Assembly (NCBI GenBank): GCA_041749275.1
Contig: JBGTBQ010000386.1
Location: forward strand, 1-8,576
Length of the DNA stretch: 8,576 nt
DNA from: JBGTBQ01 sp041749275
GTDB taxonomy: Bacteria; Acidobacteriota; Blastocatellia; Pyrinomonadales; Pyrinomonadaceae
Direction: 5' to 3'
The position numbers and the translations under genes are program-made. Under the pieces are notes generated by a model. The model did no database searches, was not told where the DNA came from, and was given only the letters and a program-made list of their open reading frames with translations. Shown here piece by piece: positions 1 to 6,719 of the stretch; the first letter of the stretch is position 1, and each line of letters begins with the position of its first letter.

Positions 1-3000
1 TGCCGTGTGGCTGAAGGCCGCGCCGGAGTCGCGCTTCGCGGTCGGGCGCAGGCCGAGCGGGTTGCCGCTCGCGCGCTCGGTGCGGTTGGCGAGCATAATC
101 TCAGCCAGTTGGTCAGCCAGCGCGGGGAGTGACGAGGCGGAAGCGCCGGTCGCGGAGATGGACGGCGGAGCGTCCGACGTTGAATCCGTGGCCGGCGCCG
201 CGGCTATCGCCGGCAGCGAGGCGTCGGAAGTGTCGGTCGAAGGAGTGGAGAAGACGGGCATTCTGTTCGGGGTTCCATCATAGAGGTCGGGGATAGCGGG
301 CGGCGTAATCGGCAACTTGAACTGACCGCGCGGCGAAGAGAGGGCCGACGCCTTCGCGTCTTGGGCGAAGGCGGCCTCTTGAGACTCGGTCGGAGTGGTA
401 CTCGTCACGAACTCGACAGGCGCGTTCGGCGCGGTGCTGCAAGTGACGTAGTTAGAGCCGGAAAGACTGGCGGTTCCGCCCGTGCCGAAAGTGCCGGATG
501 CGCTGCCGGGGTTCAGGCTTGACACGTAAGCTTCAGCTTGCGGCCCGGTTGCGGGCGACGGGCTGAGGCCCTCGATGCCGAAGTCGTTGACGGTGGCGAC
601 CGACCCCTGCTTGCGGATGGAAATGCCCGGCGCAGTGGAGCCAGTGCCGGTGTTTGTGCTGCCTGCCGTGGTATTGGTGCGGATGTCGAAGCACGCGGTA
701 GTGTCGCCGGACGCGGAGCCGGAACTGGCCTGAATGCCGGCGCGGGCGGCGGTCGTCGGTGTTGGCGCTGCCACAGTGTTGTTGGTGATCCTCGCGTTTA
801 GAGTGCACTGCGAGTTATTGGCGATGGCAAAAATACCTTGCCCGTCGGTGTTCATGACGTTGTTGTTATTAACAATCAAGGTCGTTGTGCCGTTGTCGGG
901 CGTGTTCAAGAAGCCGTCGTCAGTGCATCCGACACCGATGCCCGCGGAGGCCACCGCGTTGTTGGCGGAAATGAAGTTGTTGTCCACATTCATCGAGACC
1001 GTGGCCGGCCCGAAGCCTGTCAGCTCGATGACCACGCCGTCAATGTTCCTAATCCGGTTAGCCGCCGTGCCATTGTTCGAGACGTTGTAGTTGCCTTGGC
1101 CCACGCCGTTGACCCCGCCAGTGACGAAGCGGTCGGGCTGGTTGCCGATGCCGCCGTTGCCGCCGTTCATCAGGTTGCCGGTGACAGAGATGATGTCTGT
1201 GCCGCTCCCGGCGGTGCCGTAAGTGACCGGCGGCGAGGTTGCGCTATCGATGGAGTTGGCTTGCAGCACGAAGCCCGCGCCAGCGCGGAAGTCCGTAATG
1301 CTGTTGTTGGCGAGCGTCGCCTTCGTCACGACGCCGCTGGTCGAAGCCGTCGAGTTGGAGATGAGGACGACCGCCGAGCCGGGCGTCGCCACGTCGCCCT
1401 TGTCTGTGAACTGGTTGTTCGAGATGTTGACATCCGAGAGCGTGGCCCCAAAGTTCTCGATGTCCACGCCGTTGGCCTCGGTCTGCGTGCACTGGTTGTT
1501 GGTGAAGGTGACGGTTCCCGTGACGTTGGCGGCGTTCAGGTCGTCGAACGAGACGCAGCTTTCGTCGTTGCCGTCGCCCGCATCGTTGATCTTGCCATTC
1601 GTGTAGCTGAAGGTGTTGACTCCCGTGCCGTTGACGCCGTGTCCCGCCGGGAGCTGGATGTTCACGTTGTTGAAAAACACGTTGACGACGTTGGTCAGCG
1701 AGATGGCGTCGCCGGTGTTGTTCTGGATAGTGCCGCCGGAGTTGTCTCCGCCCTGCGCCACGTTGCCGCCGCCGTTGACGCGAAAGCCGCCGGGGCTGCC
1801 CGTCGTCGAGGTGTTCGTCAAAATGATCGCGTTCGCGCCGCCGCTGGCCGCGACGCTCGTGAGCTGCATGTTGAGCGGCGTGCGGCTCGCCGCGCTGGTG
1901 CCGGCGATGTTGACGGCTGCCGCGCCCGACGAGTTAACCGTCCCGCTCGCCGACGAGATCGCGCCCGTGCTGGTCGTCGAGACGATGCCTTGCGCCGTGC
2001 CGGTCGTGAAGATGCTGACCGCGCCGAAGCTCTTCGCGCCCGACCCGCCCGTGATCGTCACGGCCTGATTGGTCATGCGCGCCCCGCTCGTGCCCAGCGT
2101 GAGCGTGGACGTGAAGCTGACGTTGCCGGCGGCGTTGTTGATGTTGACGCCCGTGCTCGAAGCGCCCCCTGTCACTGCGCCGTCGAAGCCGACCGTGTTG
2201 CCGGTCGTCCCGTCCACATTGACCACGCGCTGCCCCGCCGTGTTCTGCGTGATCGTCCCGTTGTAGTCAACCGTCGGCGACCCGCTGTTGACGTTGAAGG
2301 CCGTCCCCGTCGGGCTGGTGATGGCAGCGTTCGTCGAAAAGTTGAACGTCCCGTCCGAGCCGGTGAGGATGTCCACGCCCGCGTCGCCCCCGTTCAAGGT
2401 CGTCGTCCCGTTGAAGTTGTATGTTCCGTCGGCGTTGTTGAACTGCAAGCCTGTGCCCGCCGATGCGTTGAGCGTGCCCGTGTTGAAGGTGAGCATCCCC
2501 GTGTGCCCGCCCGCGACGTTGAGCAGCGGGTTGGCGTTATTCTTGGTCACGTTCCCCGGATAGGTCAGGCTCACCGACCCGCCGTTGACATTGATGGCCG
2601 GCGCCGTCGCCGCGCTCCCGCTCAGTCCCGTCCCGGCGGAGGTAACGCCCAGCATCCCGGTCACGCCGACGAGGTTGATGTTGGCCCCCGGCGAGCTGGT
2701 TGATTCCAGCATCCCGAAGGCGACGTTGGCGCCGAACGCCCCGCTGGTCGAGACGTTGACTGCGCCGCCCGTGCCCGTCACGTTGACCGTGTTGATGACG
2801 GGCGAGCCAACCGCCGCGCCGTTGAAGCCGAAGAAGCCCGGCGTGTTGCCCACGTTCAGCCCGCGCACCGTGTTGCCGTCGGCGAGGTCAACGCCGTTGC
2901 CGCTAGTGGTGACAATCGTCGGCGCGGTGGACGTGGCCCCGGCGAAGGTCTGATAGGCGGAACTGCTGTTGGTCGAGGCGGTGAAGACCGTGTTGAACTG

Positions 3001-3981
3001 AACCGCCTCGCCGATCAATCGCTGCGTGTTCCGCAGGTTGATGCCATCGGCCTCGGTGTATGTCCCCGTGCCCGTGCGAAGTGAAATGAAGTCGCCGTTC
3101 TTCGGGTCGGGCGCGGCGCCCGTTCCGGCGTTGGCCGTGTTGAAGGCGGCGATGGAGGTGAACGGCTGGCTGAAGGTGCCGCGATTCGAGCCGCCGGCGC
3201 TGTTGCTGATGAACCAGACCATCCCGCTGATGGTGATGGTGACGGTGTTCGTGTCGGAGAAGGCGCTGCCGTCGCTGACCGTGTAGGTGAAGGTGTCGGC
3301 GCCCTCGAAGCCGGGCGGCGGCTCGTAGGTGAAGCTGCCGTTGGCGTTCAAGGTGACGGAGCCATTGATGCCGCCCCGTCCCGCCGTGTTCGAGTTGGTC
3401 GCGACGCCCACGTTGGCCCCGGAACCCTGGACTTGCGTGACGGTCAAAGTCGAATTGTTGCCCGTGTCCGGGTCAATGTCGTTTGAGAGGACGCCGGGCG
3501 CGGCGATGGAGATGGGGATGTTGCCGCTGCCGGTGTAGGCGTCCGGAGCGGTGACGGGCTGCGTCATGATGGAGCCGGGGACGAGCGTCGTGTTCGGGTC
3601 GGGCGTGTCGTTGAAGACGACGCCGGTGGCGTCCATCGCGCCGGTGTTGTTGATCTGGATGGTGTAGGTGATGGTCTCGCCGGGGATGGCGGGACCGGGC
3701 GAACTCGGATAGGCGTCCGTCTTGGTGGCTGTGATGGTCGGCACGAAGGCCGGGGCCGCGAGCGGCGCGGGCACGGGCCGTGCGGCGGGCTGTTCGGTTC
3801 TGGCGTCCGTAGGCGTGCGCCTCTCGGAGATGGACGCGGGCTTTGCACCAAGCGGCGCGGCTTTGTCGGTGGAGGCCAACGCCAGCGGAGCGAGCTGCCC
3901 CGCGAGCATGAGGTAAGCGATCAAGCTGGCGACAAACGCTCTCAGGTTGCGACGGGCGAAAGCCGAGATCAGGTGTTTCAT
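1..3981 (-). CDS. Giant secreted beta-helix / Ig-like repeat protein (partial, C-terminus beyond the left edge)
   Basis: The reading frame is open from an ATG at 3981-3979 to the window edge without a stop, giving 1327 residues. An AAGGAGAG ribosome site lies just upstream (about 3985-3992). Residues 1-36 form a Sec signal peptide: basic MKHLISAFARRNLR, a hydrophobic core, and an ALA|S cleavage site. Next come a Pro/Ala-rich linker (37-80), a DUF11-like domain (about 85-140, with GETITYTIQINNTG) and a cadherin/Big_9-like domain (about 145-252, with GVLSNDIDPD and GSFTYEPPPGFEGADTFTY). From 254 (VWFISNSAGGSNRGTF) a DUF1565-like entry leads into a long Asn/Gly/Thr-rich right-handed beta-helix (to about 1185), with NN ladders such as ISNNQF and ANNSITDF. 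Residues 1190-1327 are a low-complexity Pro/Ser/Thr/Ala linker, so more domains or an anchor probably follow. The six cysteines all lie after residue 808. The likely role is an exported adhesin, surface layer or matrix protein; the ligand cannot be read from the sequence. The fold call is firm and the function is inferred. Confidence 0.9.
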   Translation of the reverse strand, partial: MKHLISAFARRNLRAFVASLIAYLMLAGQLAPLALASTDKAAPLGAKPASISERRTPTDARTEQPAARPVPAPLAAPAFVPTITATKTDAYPSSPGPAIPGETITYTIQINNTGAMDATGVVFNDTPDPNTTLVPGSIMTQPVTAPDAYTGSGNIPISIAAPGVLSNDIDPDTGNNSTLTVTQVQGSGANVGVATNSNTAGRGGINGSVTLNANGSFTYEPPPGFEGADTFTYTVSDGSAFSDTNTVTITISGMVWFISNSAGGSNRGTFSQPFTSIAAFNTANAGTGAAPDPKNGDFISLRTGTGTYTEADGINLRNTQRLIGEAVQFNTVFTASTNSSSAYQTFAGATSTAPTIVTTSGNGVDLADGNTVRGLNVGNTPGFFGFNGAAVGSPVINTVNVTGTGGAVNVSTSGAFGANVAFGMLESTSSPGANINLVGVTGMLGVTSAGTGLSGSAATAPAINVNGGSVSLTYPGNVTKNNANPLLNVAGGHTGMLTFNTGTLNASAGTGLQFNNADGTYNFNGTTTLNGGDAGVDILTGSDGTFNFSTNAAITSPTGTAFNVNSGSPTVDYNGTITQNTAGQRVVNVDGTTGNTVGFDGAVTGGASSTGVNINNAAGNVSFTSTLTLGTSGARMTNQAVTITGGSGAKSFGAVSIFTTGTAQGIVSTTSTGAISSASGTVNSSGAAAVNIAGTSAASRTPLNMQLTSVAASGGANAIILTNTSTTGSPGGFRVNGGGNVAQGGDNSGGTIQNNTGDAISLTNVVNVFFNNVNIQLPAGHGVNGTGVNTFSYTNGKINDAGDGNDESCVSFDDLNAANVTGTVTFTNNQCTQTEANGVDIENFGATLSDVNISNNQFTDKGDVATPGSAVVLISNSTASTSGVVTKATLANNSITDFRAGAGFVLQANSIDSATSPPVTYGTAGSGTDIISVTGNLMNGGNGGIGNQPDRFVTGGVNGVGQGNYNVSNNGTAANRIRNIDGVVIELTGFGPATVSMNVDNNFISANNAVASAGIGVGCTDDGFLNTPDNGTTTLIVNNNNVMNTDGQGIFAIANNSQCTLNARITNNTVAAPTPTTAARAGIQASSGSASGDTTACFDIRTNTTAGSTNTGTGSTAPGISIRKQGSVATVNDFGIEGLSPSPATGPQAEAYVSSLNPGSASGTFGTGGTASLSGSNYVTCSTAPNAPVEFVTSTTPTESQEAAFAQDAKASALSSPRGQFKLPITPPAIPDLYDGTPNRMPVFSTPSTDTSDASLPAIAAAPATDSTSDAPPSISATGASASSLPALADQLAEIMLANRTERASGNPLGLRPTAKRDSGAAFSHTA
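2077..2448 (-). repeat. Block of ~25-residue beta-helix coils inside the giant protein
   Basis: Residues 512-635 of the giant protein split into five consecutive degenerate coils. They begin LQFNNADG (512), VDILTGSDG (536), FNVNSGSP (562), VNVDGTTG (587) and VNINNAAG (612), spaced 24, 26, 25 and 25 residues apart, or about 75 bp in DNA. Each coil follows the pattern hydrophobic-Asn-x-Asn/Asp, a Gly turn, then a short strand such as YNFNGT, FNFSTN, VDYNGT, VGFDGA or VSFTST. This is the spacing expected of stacked beta-helix turns. The DNA is diverged, so the repeat is structural rather than a recent expansion. Confidence 0.7.
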
Positions 3982-4091
3982 AACTCTCCTTATGGATATA
4001 TTACCCTTAGCCACGCCGGGCACGAGGTTGGAAGACTAATGATGAGGAGACACAGCACACTTCAACCATGACGAACTGAGTAAACGGCATT

Positions 4092-4120
4092 CGGGGGCGG
4101 CTCATTGAAAGCCGCCCCCG
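4092..4120 (-). terminator. GC-rich hairpin after the collar-protein operon
   Basis: An 11-bp perfect stem pairs 4092-4102 (CGGGGGCGGCT) with 4110-4120 around a 7-base loop (cattgaa). It begins 20 bases past the stop of the last collar gene and lies before the ribosome site of the giant gene. There is no clean U-run on the minus strand (the sequence continues aatgccgttta), so it may be a weak or Rho-assisted terminator, or an mRNA-stabilising end. It suggests the collar operon and the giant gene are at least partly separate transcripts, although the gap between them is only 158 bases. Confidence 0.55.
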
Positions 4121-4139
4121 CGAAACTGCCTGCGCCGCG

Positions 4140-4658
4140 TCAAGTCCGCGGCGGGAAGACGCCTTGCAGGGCGATGTTGAAGTAGAAGGTCAGGTACGGC
4201 TGCATGTTGTTGTGCGGCTGGTCGCCGCCGGCTGGTGCTAACCCGTTCGGATTCCACTGCACCAAGGCGCCCGGCGCTTGAAACATCGAGATGCCGACAC
4301 CGAGGGCGAACAATTGCCCGTTGGGCGCCGTCTCCGTGCCGTCAACCTCGGAGGCGGCGACTGTGTGCGAGTGGGCGGGCATCTCGCTCTGAAGCAGCGT
4401 CACGGTCTCGGAACCTCCGGTCTCGCCGAGATCGTGCAGCGAGAGACCGGGGCCTTGACCGGGGTGCATCGGCGCGCGGCCCTGCAAATTCGGGAGGGCG
4501 AAGTTCGATTTGCCATTCCCGCCGTAGGTCGTGCCGAGCAGGGAGAAGAGAGCCGTGTTCTGCGAGAGCGGGAGCAACTGCCCGTCACACCACGCCCAAC
4601 CCCGCGGTGCGAAGTTAAAAGGAAAGATGCGGATTTCAGCGACAAATGGGTCTGCCAT
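4140..4658 (-). CDS. Phage tail collar-domain protein, MdpB-like, third gene of the trio
   Basis: This 172-residue protein belongs to the 'microcystin-dependent protein'/phage tail collar family (PF07484-type). The N-terminal collar signature is complete: EIRIFPFNFAPRGWAWCDGQ, LLPLSQNTALFSLLGTTYGG, NFALPNLQGR, and ETGG before PAHSH at about residue 95. The His-x-His resembles the metal-binding HxH of phage tail-fibre tips. The middle (about 100-140) is variable and the C-terminus (QPHNNMQPYLTFYFNIALQGVFP) is again conserved. Two adjacent ATGs are possible. I chose the second (4658) because it gives MADPF, matching MAQPY and MAEPF of the paralogs, and keeps the 7-base spacing after GGAG seen in the preceding gene. 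It is the last gene of a three-gene operon and lies 11 bases after the previous stop. In phage this fold sits at fibre tips; no other phage genes are nearby, so a chromosomal fibre or surface role is inferred. Confidence 0.9.
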   Translation of the reverse strand: MADPFVAEIRIFPFNFAPRGWAWCDGQLLPLSQNTALFSLLGTTYGGNGKSNFALPNLQGRAPMHPGQGPGLSLHDLGETGGSETVTLLQSEMPAHSHTVAASEVDGTETAPNGQLFALGVGISMFQAPGALVQWNPNGLAPAGGDQPHNNMQPYLTFYFNIALQGVFPPRT

Positions 4659-4665
4659 CATTGTT

Positions 4666-4673
4666 CTCCTTAA
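4666..4673 (-). promoter_or_regulatory. Ribosome site overlapping the previous stop (third collar gene)
   Basis: Read on the minus strand this is TTAAGGAG. The TAA stop of the second collar gene (4672-4670) provides the first bases of the AAGGAG site. Spacing to the ATG at 4658 is 7 bases and to the ATG at 4661 is 4 bases, which favours 4658. The arrangement implies translational coupling within the operon. Confidence 0.7.
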
Positions 4674-5179
4674 GTTGGGGACGGGAAAATCCCGAAGAGC
4701 GAGATGATAAAGTCAATGCACAGGTAAGGCTGGAAGTTGGTGTGCGGCTGGCTTCCTCCCACAGGGGAGAGCGTCTGCGGGCTGAGCGTCGTTTGCGGTT
4801 GGTCGCTCCCGTAGGGAAAGACGGTCGCGCCCGTACTTTTAGCCGGCACGTTGTTGGTCGGGGCGTTGGTCGTCGCCAGATTGCCCGTCCCGAGCAGTGG
4901 ATGGGAGTGCGCGGGAATCTGCTGGGTGGTGAGGGTGATCTCTTCAGCGCCGCCGGTTTCGGCGAGGATGAAGCCGCTGCCTTGGTGGATCGGGATGCGC
5001 CCGCGCAGGTCGGGCAGCGCGAAGGTGCTCTGGCCGTCGCCGCCGTAGGTCGTGCCGATCAACTGGAAGAGCGTTTCGTTTTCAGAGATGGGGAGCAACT
5101 GGCCCTCACAGAACATCCAGCCAGCCGGAGCGAAGTTGCCCGCAAACATTCGGATTTCACCGACGTAGGGTTGTGCCAT
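4670..5179 (-). CDS. Phage tail collar-domain protein, MdpB-like, second gene of the trio
   Basis: This 169-residue paralog of its two neighbours has the same layout: MAQPYVGEIRMF, FAPAGWMFCEGQLLPISENE, GTTYGGDGQSTFALPDLRGR, a shortened loop to ETGG, then PAHSH at about residue 92 and the C-terminal GGSQPHTNFQPYLCIDFIIS ending LFGIFPSPT. The reading frame stays open upstream through the whole preceding gene. The start is nevertheless clear, because ATG 5179 sits 7 bases after a GGAG and gives the family-typical MAxPxxxEIR N-terminus. It begins 11 bases after the stop of the first collar gene. Compared with the other two it lacks the 3-residue insertion of the third gene and has SLFGIF instead of ALQGIF near the end. 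A role in a trimeric fibre or tip complex with its paralogs is inferred; the fold assignment is secure. Confidence 0.9.
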   Translation of the reverse strand: MAQPYVGEIRMFAGNFAPAGWMFCEGQLLPISENETLFQLIGTTYGGDGQSTFALPDLRGRIPIHQGSGFILAETGGAEEITLTTQQIPAHSHPLLGTGNLATTNAPTNNVPAKSTGATVFPYGSDQPQTTLSPQTLSPVGGSQPHTNFQPYLCIDFIISLFGIFPSPT

Positions 5180-5184
5180 CTTAA

Positions 5185-5193
5185 GTCTCCTTA
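5185..5193 (-). promoter_or_regulatory. Ribosome site overlapping the previous stop (second collar gene)
   Basis: The minus strand reads TAAGGAGAC. The TAA is the stop of the first collar gene (5193-5191) and runs directly into the AAGGAG of the second. The same stop/ribosome-site fusion is seen at the next junction, so the junction was probably copied along with the gene. Confidence 0.7.
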
Positions 5194-5703
5194 GTTGGGG
5201 CTGGGAAAGATGCCCTGAAGGGCGATGCAGAAGCTCAGCGTCAAGAAGGGCTGCATGTTCAGGTGCGCCTGCGAGCCGCCGACGTTTGCGACCGCGTTCG
5301 GGGCGAAGGGTTGCAGATTGGCGGCGGCGGCCCAGCCAAACGAGAAGTTCGACTGCGCCGGCATGCGCTGTGGGGTCGGCCCGTTCGTCGTGTTCGACGC
5401 CTGCACACTGGTGGCGTTGACCACGTGGGTGTGCGTTGGCAGTTCCGCGATGGAGAGCGTGTGCGCCTGCTCGCCGCCGCGCTCGCCCAAAGTGTGGCCG
5501 CTGCCGACGTGGATGGGGGTGCGCCCGCGCAGGTCGGGGAGCGCGAAGTTGACGCGCCCGTCGCCGCCGAAGGTCGTGCCTAAGAGCGAGAAGAGCGCCT
5601 GATTCTGGTTGATCGGAAGGAGCTGGCCGTTGCACAAGGCCCAGCCCCGTGGGGCGAATACAAAGCTCATAATTCTGATTTCAGACAGGAACGGTTCTGC
5701 CAT
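5191..5703 (-). CDS. Phage tail collar-domain protein, MdpB-like, first gene of the trio
   Basis: This 170-residue collar-domain protein is the first gene of the operon. The ATG at 5703 follows a perfect AAAGGAG with a 6-base gap. Its core is MAEPFLSEIRIMSFVFAPRG, WALCNGQLLPINQNQALFSL, GTTFGGDGRVNFALPDLRGR, ERGG, and PTHTH at about residue 92 (HxH kept, but PTHTH rather than PAHSH). It ends with GGSQAHLNMQPFLTLSFCIA and LQGIFPSPN. The central segment after the HxH differs in sequence from both paralogs, as expected if it forms the exposed part. The leader contains a long inverted repeat (5745-5804) that could influence expression of the whole operon. It is divergent from the Tat-exported gene at 6156. 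The family call is strong; the function in a non-phage setting is unknown. Confidence 0.9.
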   Translation of the reverse strand: MAEPFLSEIRIMSFVFAPRGWALCNGQLLPINQNQALFSLLGTTFGGDGRVNFALPDLRGRTPIHVGSGHTLGERGGEQAHTLSIAELPTHTHVVNATSVQASNTTNGPTPQRMPAQSNFSFGWAAAANLQPFAPNAVANVGGSQAHLNMQPFLTLSFCIALQGIFPSPN

Positions 5704-5744
5704 AGTTTACTCCTTTGGAGTCTGTACCGCGTGAGCCGTTGTCA

Positions 5745-5804
5745 ACAGGCTGGTCGAAGTCGTCCGGCCCGGCAGCGCCGGCCCGGCGAGTCGAAGAAGC
5801 CTGT
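5745..5804. repeat. Long imperfect inverted repeat in the collar-operon leader
   Basis: The outer arms are exact: ACAGGCT at 5745-5751 and AGCCTGT at 5798-5804. Both halves then carry TCGA (5754-5757 and 5791-5794). The centre pairs 5764-5773 (CCGGCCCGGC) with 5777-5786 over a 3-base loop with one mismatch. It would form a strong hairpin ending about 40 bases upstream of the first collar ATG. It could be a REP-type dispersed repeat, a regulatory leader structure, or a terminator remnant; the sequence alone does not decide. Confidence 0.6.
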
Positions 5805-6077
5805 CAGCGTCAGACCTGTGTGTCAGAGTGCTGCGTAAAGAGTTATCCTGCGAATGCTGTCTCGCGGGAGCCGAAAAAGCCCTTGTCCAAACTGCGAAGC
5901 GTCGGGATTGTAAACGCAGGCCGGAAGAATTACAAGAAAAAGCTTAAGCGCGAGTGCACCAAATAACATTTGGCGAGCAGGAAAAAGATCGCTTACCGCT
6001 GGCGCCCCCAGTACGCCCGCGCTCTCCCATCACAAATCAGTTGTCAGTTCGCGCGTAAATGAATACACTCAGCCCAG

Positions 6078-6097
6078 CGCACGGCTTTGGCCGTGCG
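6078..6097. repeat. Small perfect hairpin upstream of the Tat-exported gene
   Basis: CGCACGGC (6078-6085) pairs perfectly with GCCGTGCG (6090-6097) around a 4-base loop (tttg). It lies about 58 bases before the ATG at 6156, probably in the 5' leader. No U-run follows on either strand, so a terminator is unlikely. It may be a leader structure or a protein-binding palindrome. Confidence 0.45.
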
Positions 6098-6155
6098 TCT
6101 TGCCGAAAGAAGGGCATTCCGCTGTATCCGCGAAAATTTAGGAGAAGAAACAACC

Positions 6156-6707
6156 ATGTCAGTTCCGCGACGGAGGTTTTTGAAGTCCGGTGCGCTGGCC
6201 GCTGTGGCCGTCGGACTTCTGTCGAAAGCCCCCCTCATCGCATTCGGGCAGGATTCAACCCGTTCAGCCACTCAGGACGGCACTTATCCAATTCCTTACG
6301 AGGCGAAGACCGACCGCGTCTTCTACTTTACGAAATCCACGTTCGACCCATACCTCGACACGGACTTCACGGTTCGCGCCGGGGTTCTCGTTGCCACGCT
6401 TCGCCTGATTGAGGTCGAAGCGTGCGGCTCGCCCGCGCCCAAAGGGGCCGGCGAGTGTTTCTCGCTCACCTTCCGCGCCGACCGGACGCTCTCCATCGCG
6501 CGCACCATCCACACCTTCGATCACTACGCGCTGGGCAAGTTCGATCTCTTCGTCTCCGAGACCAAAATGAAGAACGACCCCGATACCATCTACTACGTGG
6601 CCGTCATCAACCACCGCACCGAAGCCGGGCCGCCCCCGAAGCCCGAAAAGCCTCCGGCGCGCGAGTCGCGGCCCAAATCAAAGCCGGGGCGCGACCCAGA
6701 GCAGTAA
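6156..6707 (+). CDS. Tat-exported DUF6916-like protein
   Basis: This 183-residue protein starts at ATG 6156, nine bases after GGAGAA (6141-6146); the longer in-frame extension from 6087 has no such support. Residues 5-10 (RRRFLK) and the hydrophobic stretch 13-30 form a twin-arginine signal of the RRxFLK type, with cleavage likely near residue 31 (AFG|Q), so it is exported folded. Residues 58-153 align by eye with the protein at 7411-7725: FxxxDFTVR, a strand ending LRLIEVEA, FSLTFR (102-107), ARTIHTFDHYALGKFDLFV (115-133) and YYVAVINH (146-153). I recognise this pattern as DUF6916-like. Two cysteines, C90 and C101, flank the insertion before FSLTFR and may form a disulfide; the cytosolic relative lacks both. 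The last 28 residues are Pro/Lys-rich. It is divergent from the collar operon. Its biochemical role is unknown; an accessory role for the collar/fibre proteins is inferred. Confidence 0.8.
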   Translation: MSVPRRRFLKSGALAAVAVGLLSKAPLIAFGQDSTRSATQDGTYPIPYEAKTDRVFYFTKSTFDPYLDTDFTVRAGVLVATLRLIEVEACGSPAPKGAGECFSLTFRADRTLSIARTIHTFDHYALGKFDLFVSETKMKNDPDTIYYVAVINHRTEAGPPPKPEKPPARESRPKSKPGRDPEQ

Positions 6708-6719
6708 GACGCTTGCTAA

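Larger units (their letters stand above)
5704..6155. other. Divergent intergenic region between the collar operon and the Tat-exported gene
   Basis: About 450 bases hold no convincing gene; short frames here have no ribosome site or recognisable protein. The region must carry the promoters for both directions, but I could not assign a -35/-10 pair with correct spacing. It contains the inverted repeat at 5745-5804, an AT-richer stretch at about 5900-5990, a small CCAAAT-aac-ATTTGG inverted repeat at 5959-5973 that could be an operator, and the hairpin at 6078-6097. Confidence 0.6.

Noticed and set aside
838..2703. 621-codon open frame on the plus strand, antisense to the giant gene
   Set aside because: It is a shadow of the Asn/Gly/Thr-rich codon pattern of the opposite strand. 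Its product is an Arg/Val/Asp/Ala string with no domain, while the minus strand gives a signal peptide and recognisable domains.
3998..4003. TAATAT on the minus strand as a -10 box for the giant gene
   Set aside because: Transcription would start within or next to the ribosome site, and no -35 box is visible at the right distance.
5180..5635. In-frame upstream extension of the second collar gene, giving a 321-residue protein
   Set aside because: The extra part is an out-of-frame reading of the first collar gene (Arg/Pro-rich). The ATG at 5179 has a strong ribosome site and the family-typical N-terminus.
4140..5703. Prophage or tailocin remnant
   Set aside because: Only collar-domain proteins are present; no sheath, tube, baseplate, capsid, lysis or integrase gene is seen in the window. 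The trio lies beside a giant secreted protein gene.
5740..5745. TTGACA on the minus strand as a -35 box for the collar operon
   Set aside because: The hexamer is perfect, but no -10-like box lies 16-18 bases downstream; the nearest candidate (TACAGA) is only 13 bases away. It also adjoins the inverted repeat.
5715..5966. 83-codon plus-strand open frame in the divergent intergenic region
   Set aside because: It crosses the inverted repeat, has no clear ribosome site and encodes no recognisable protein.
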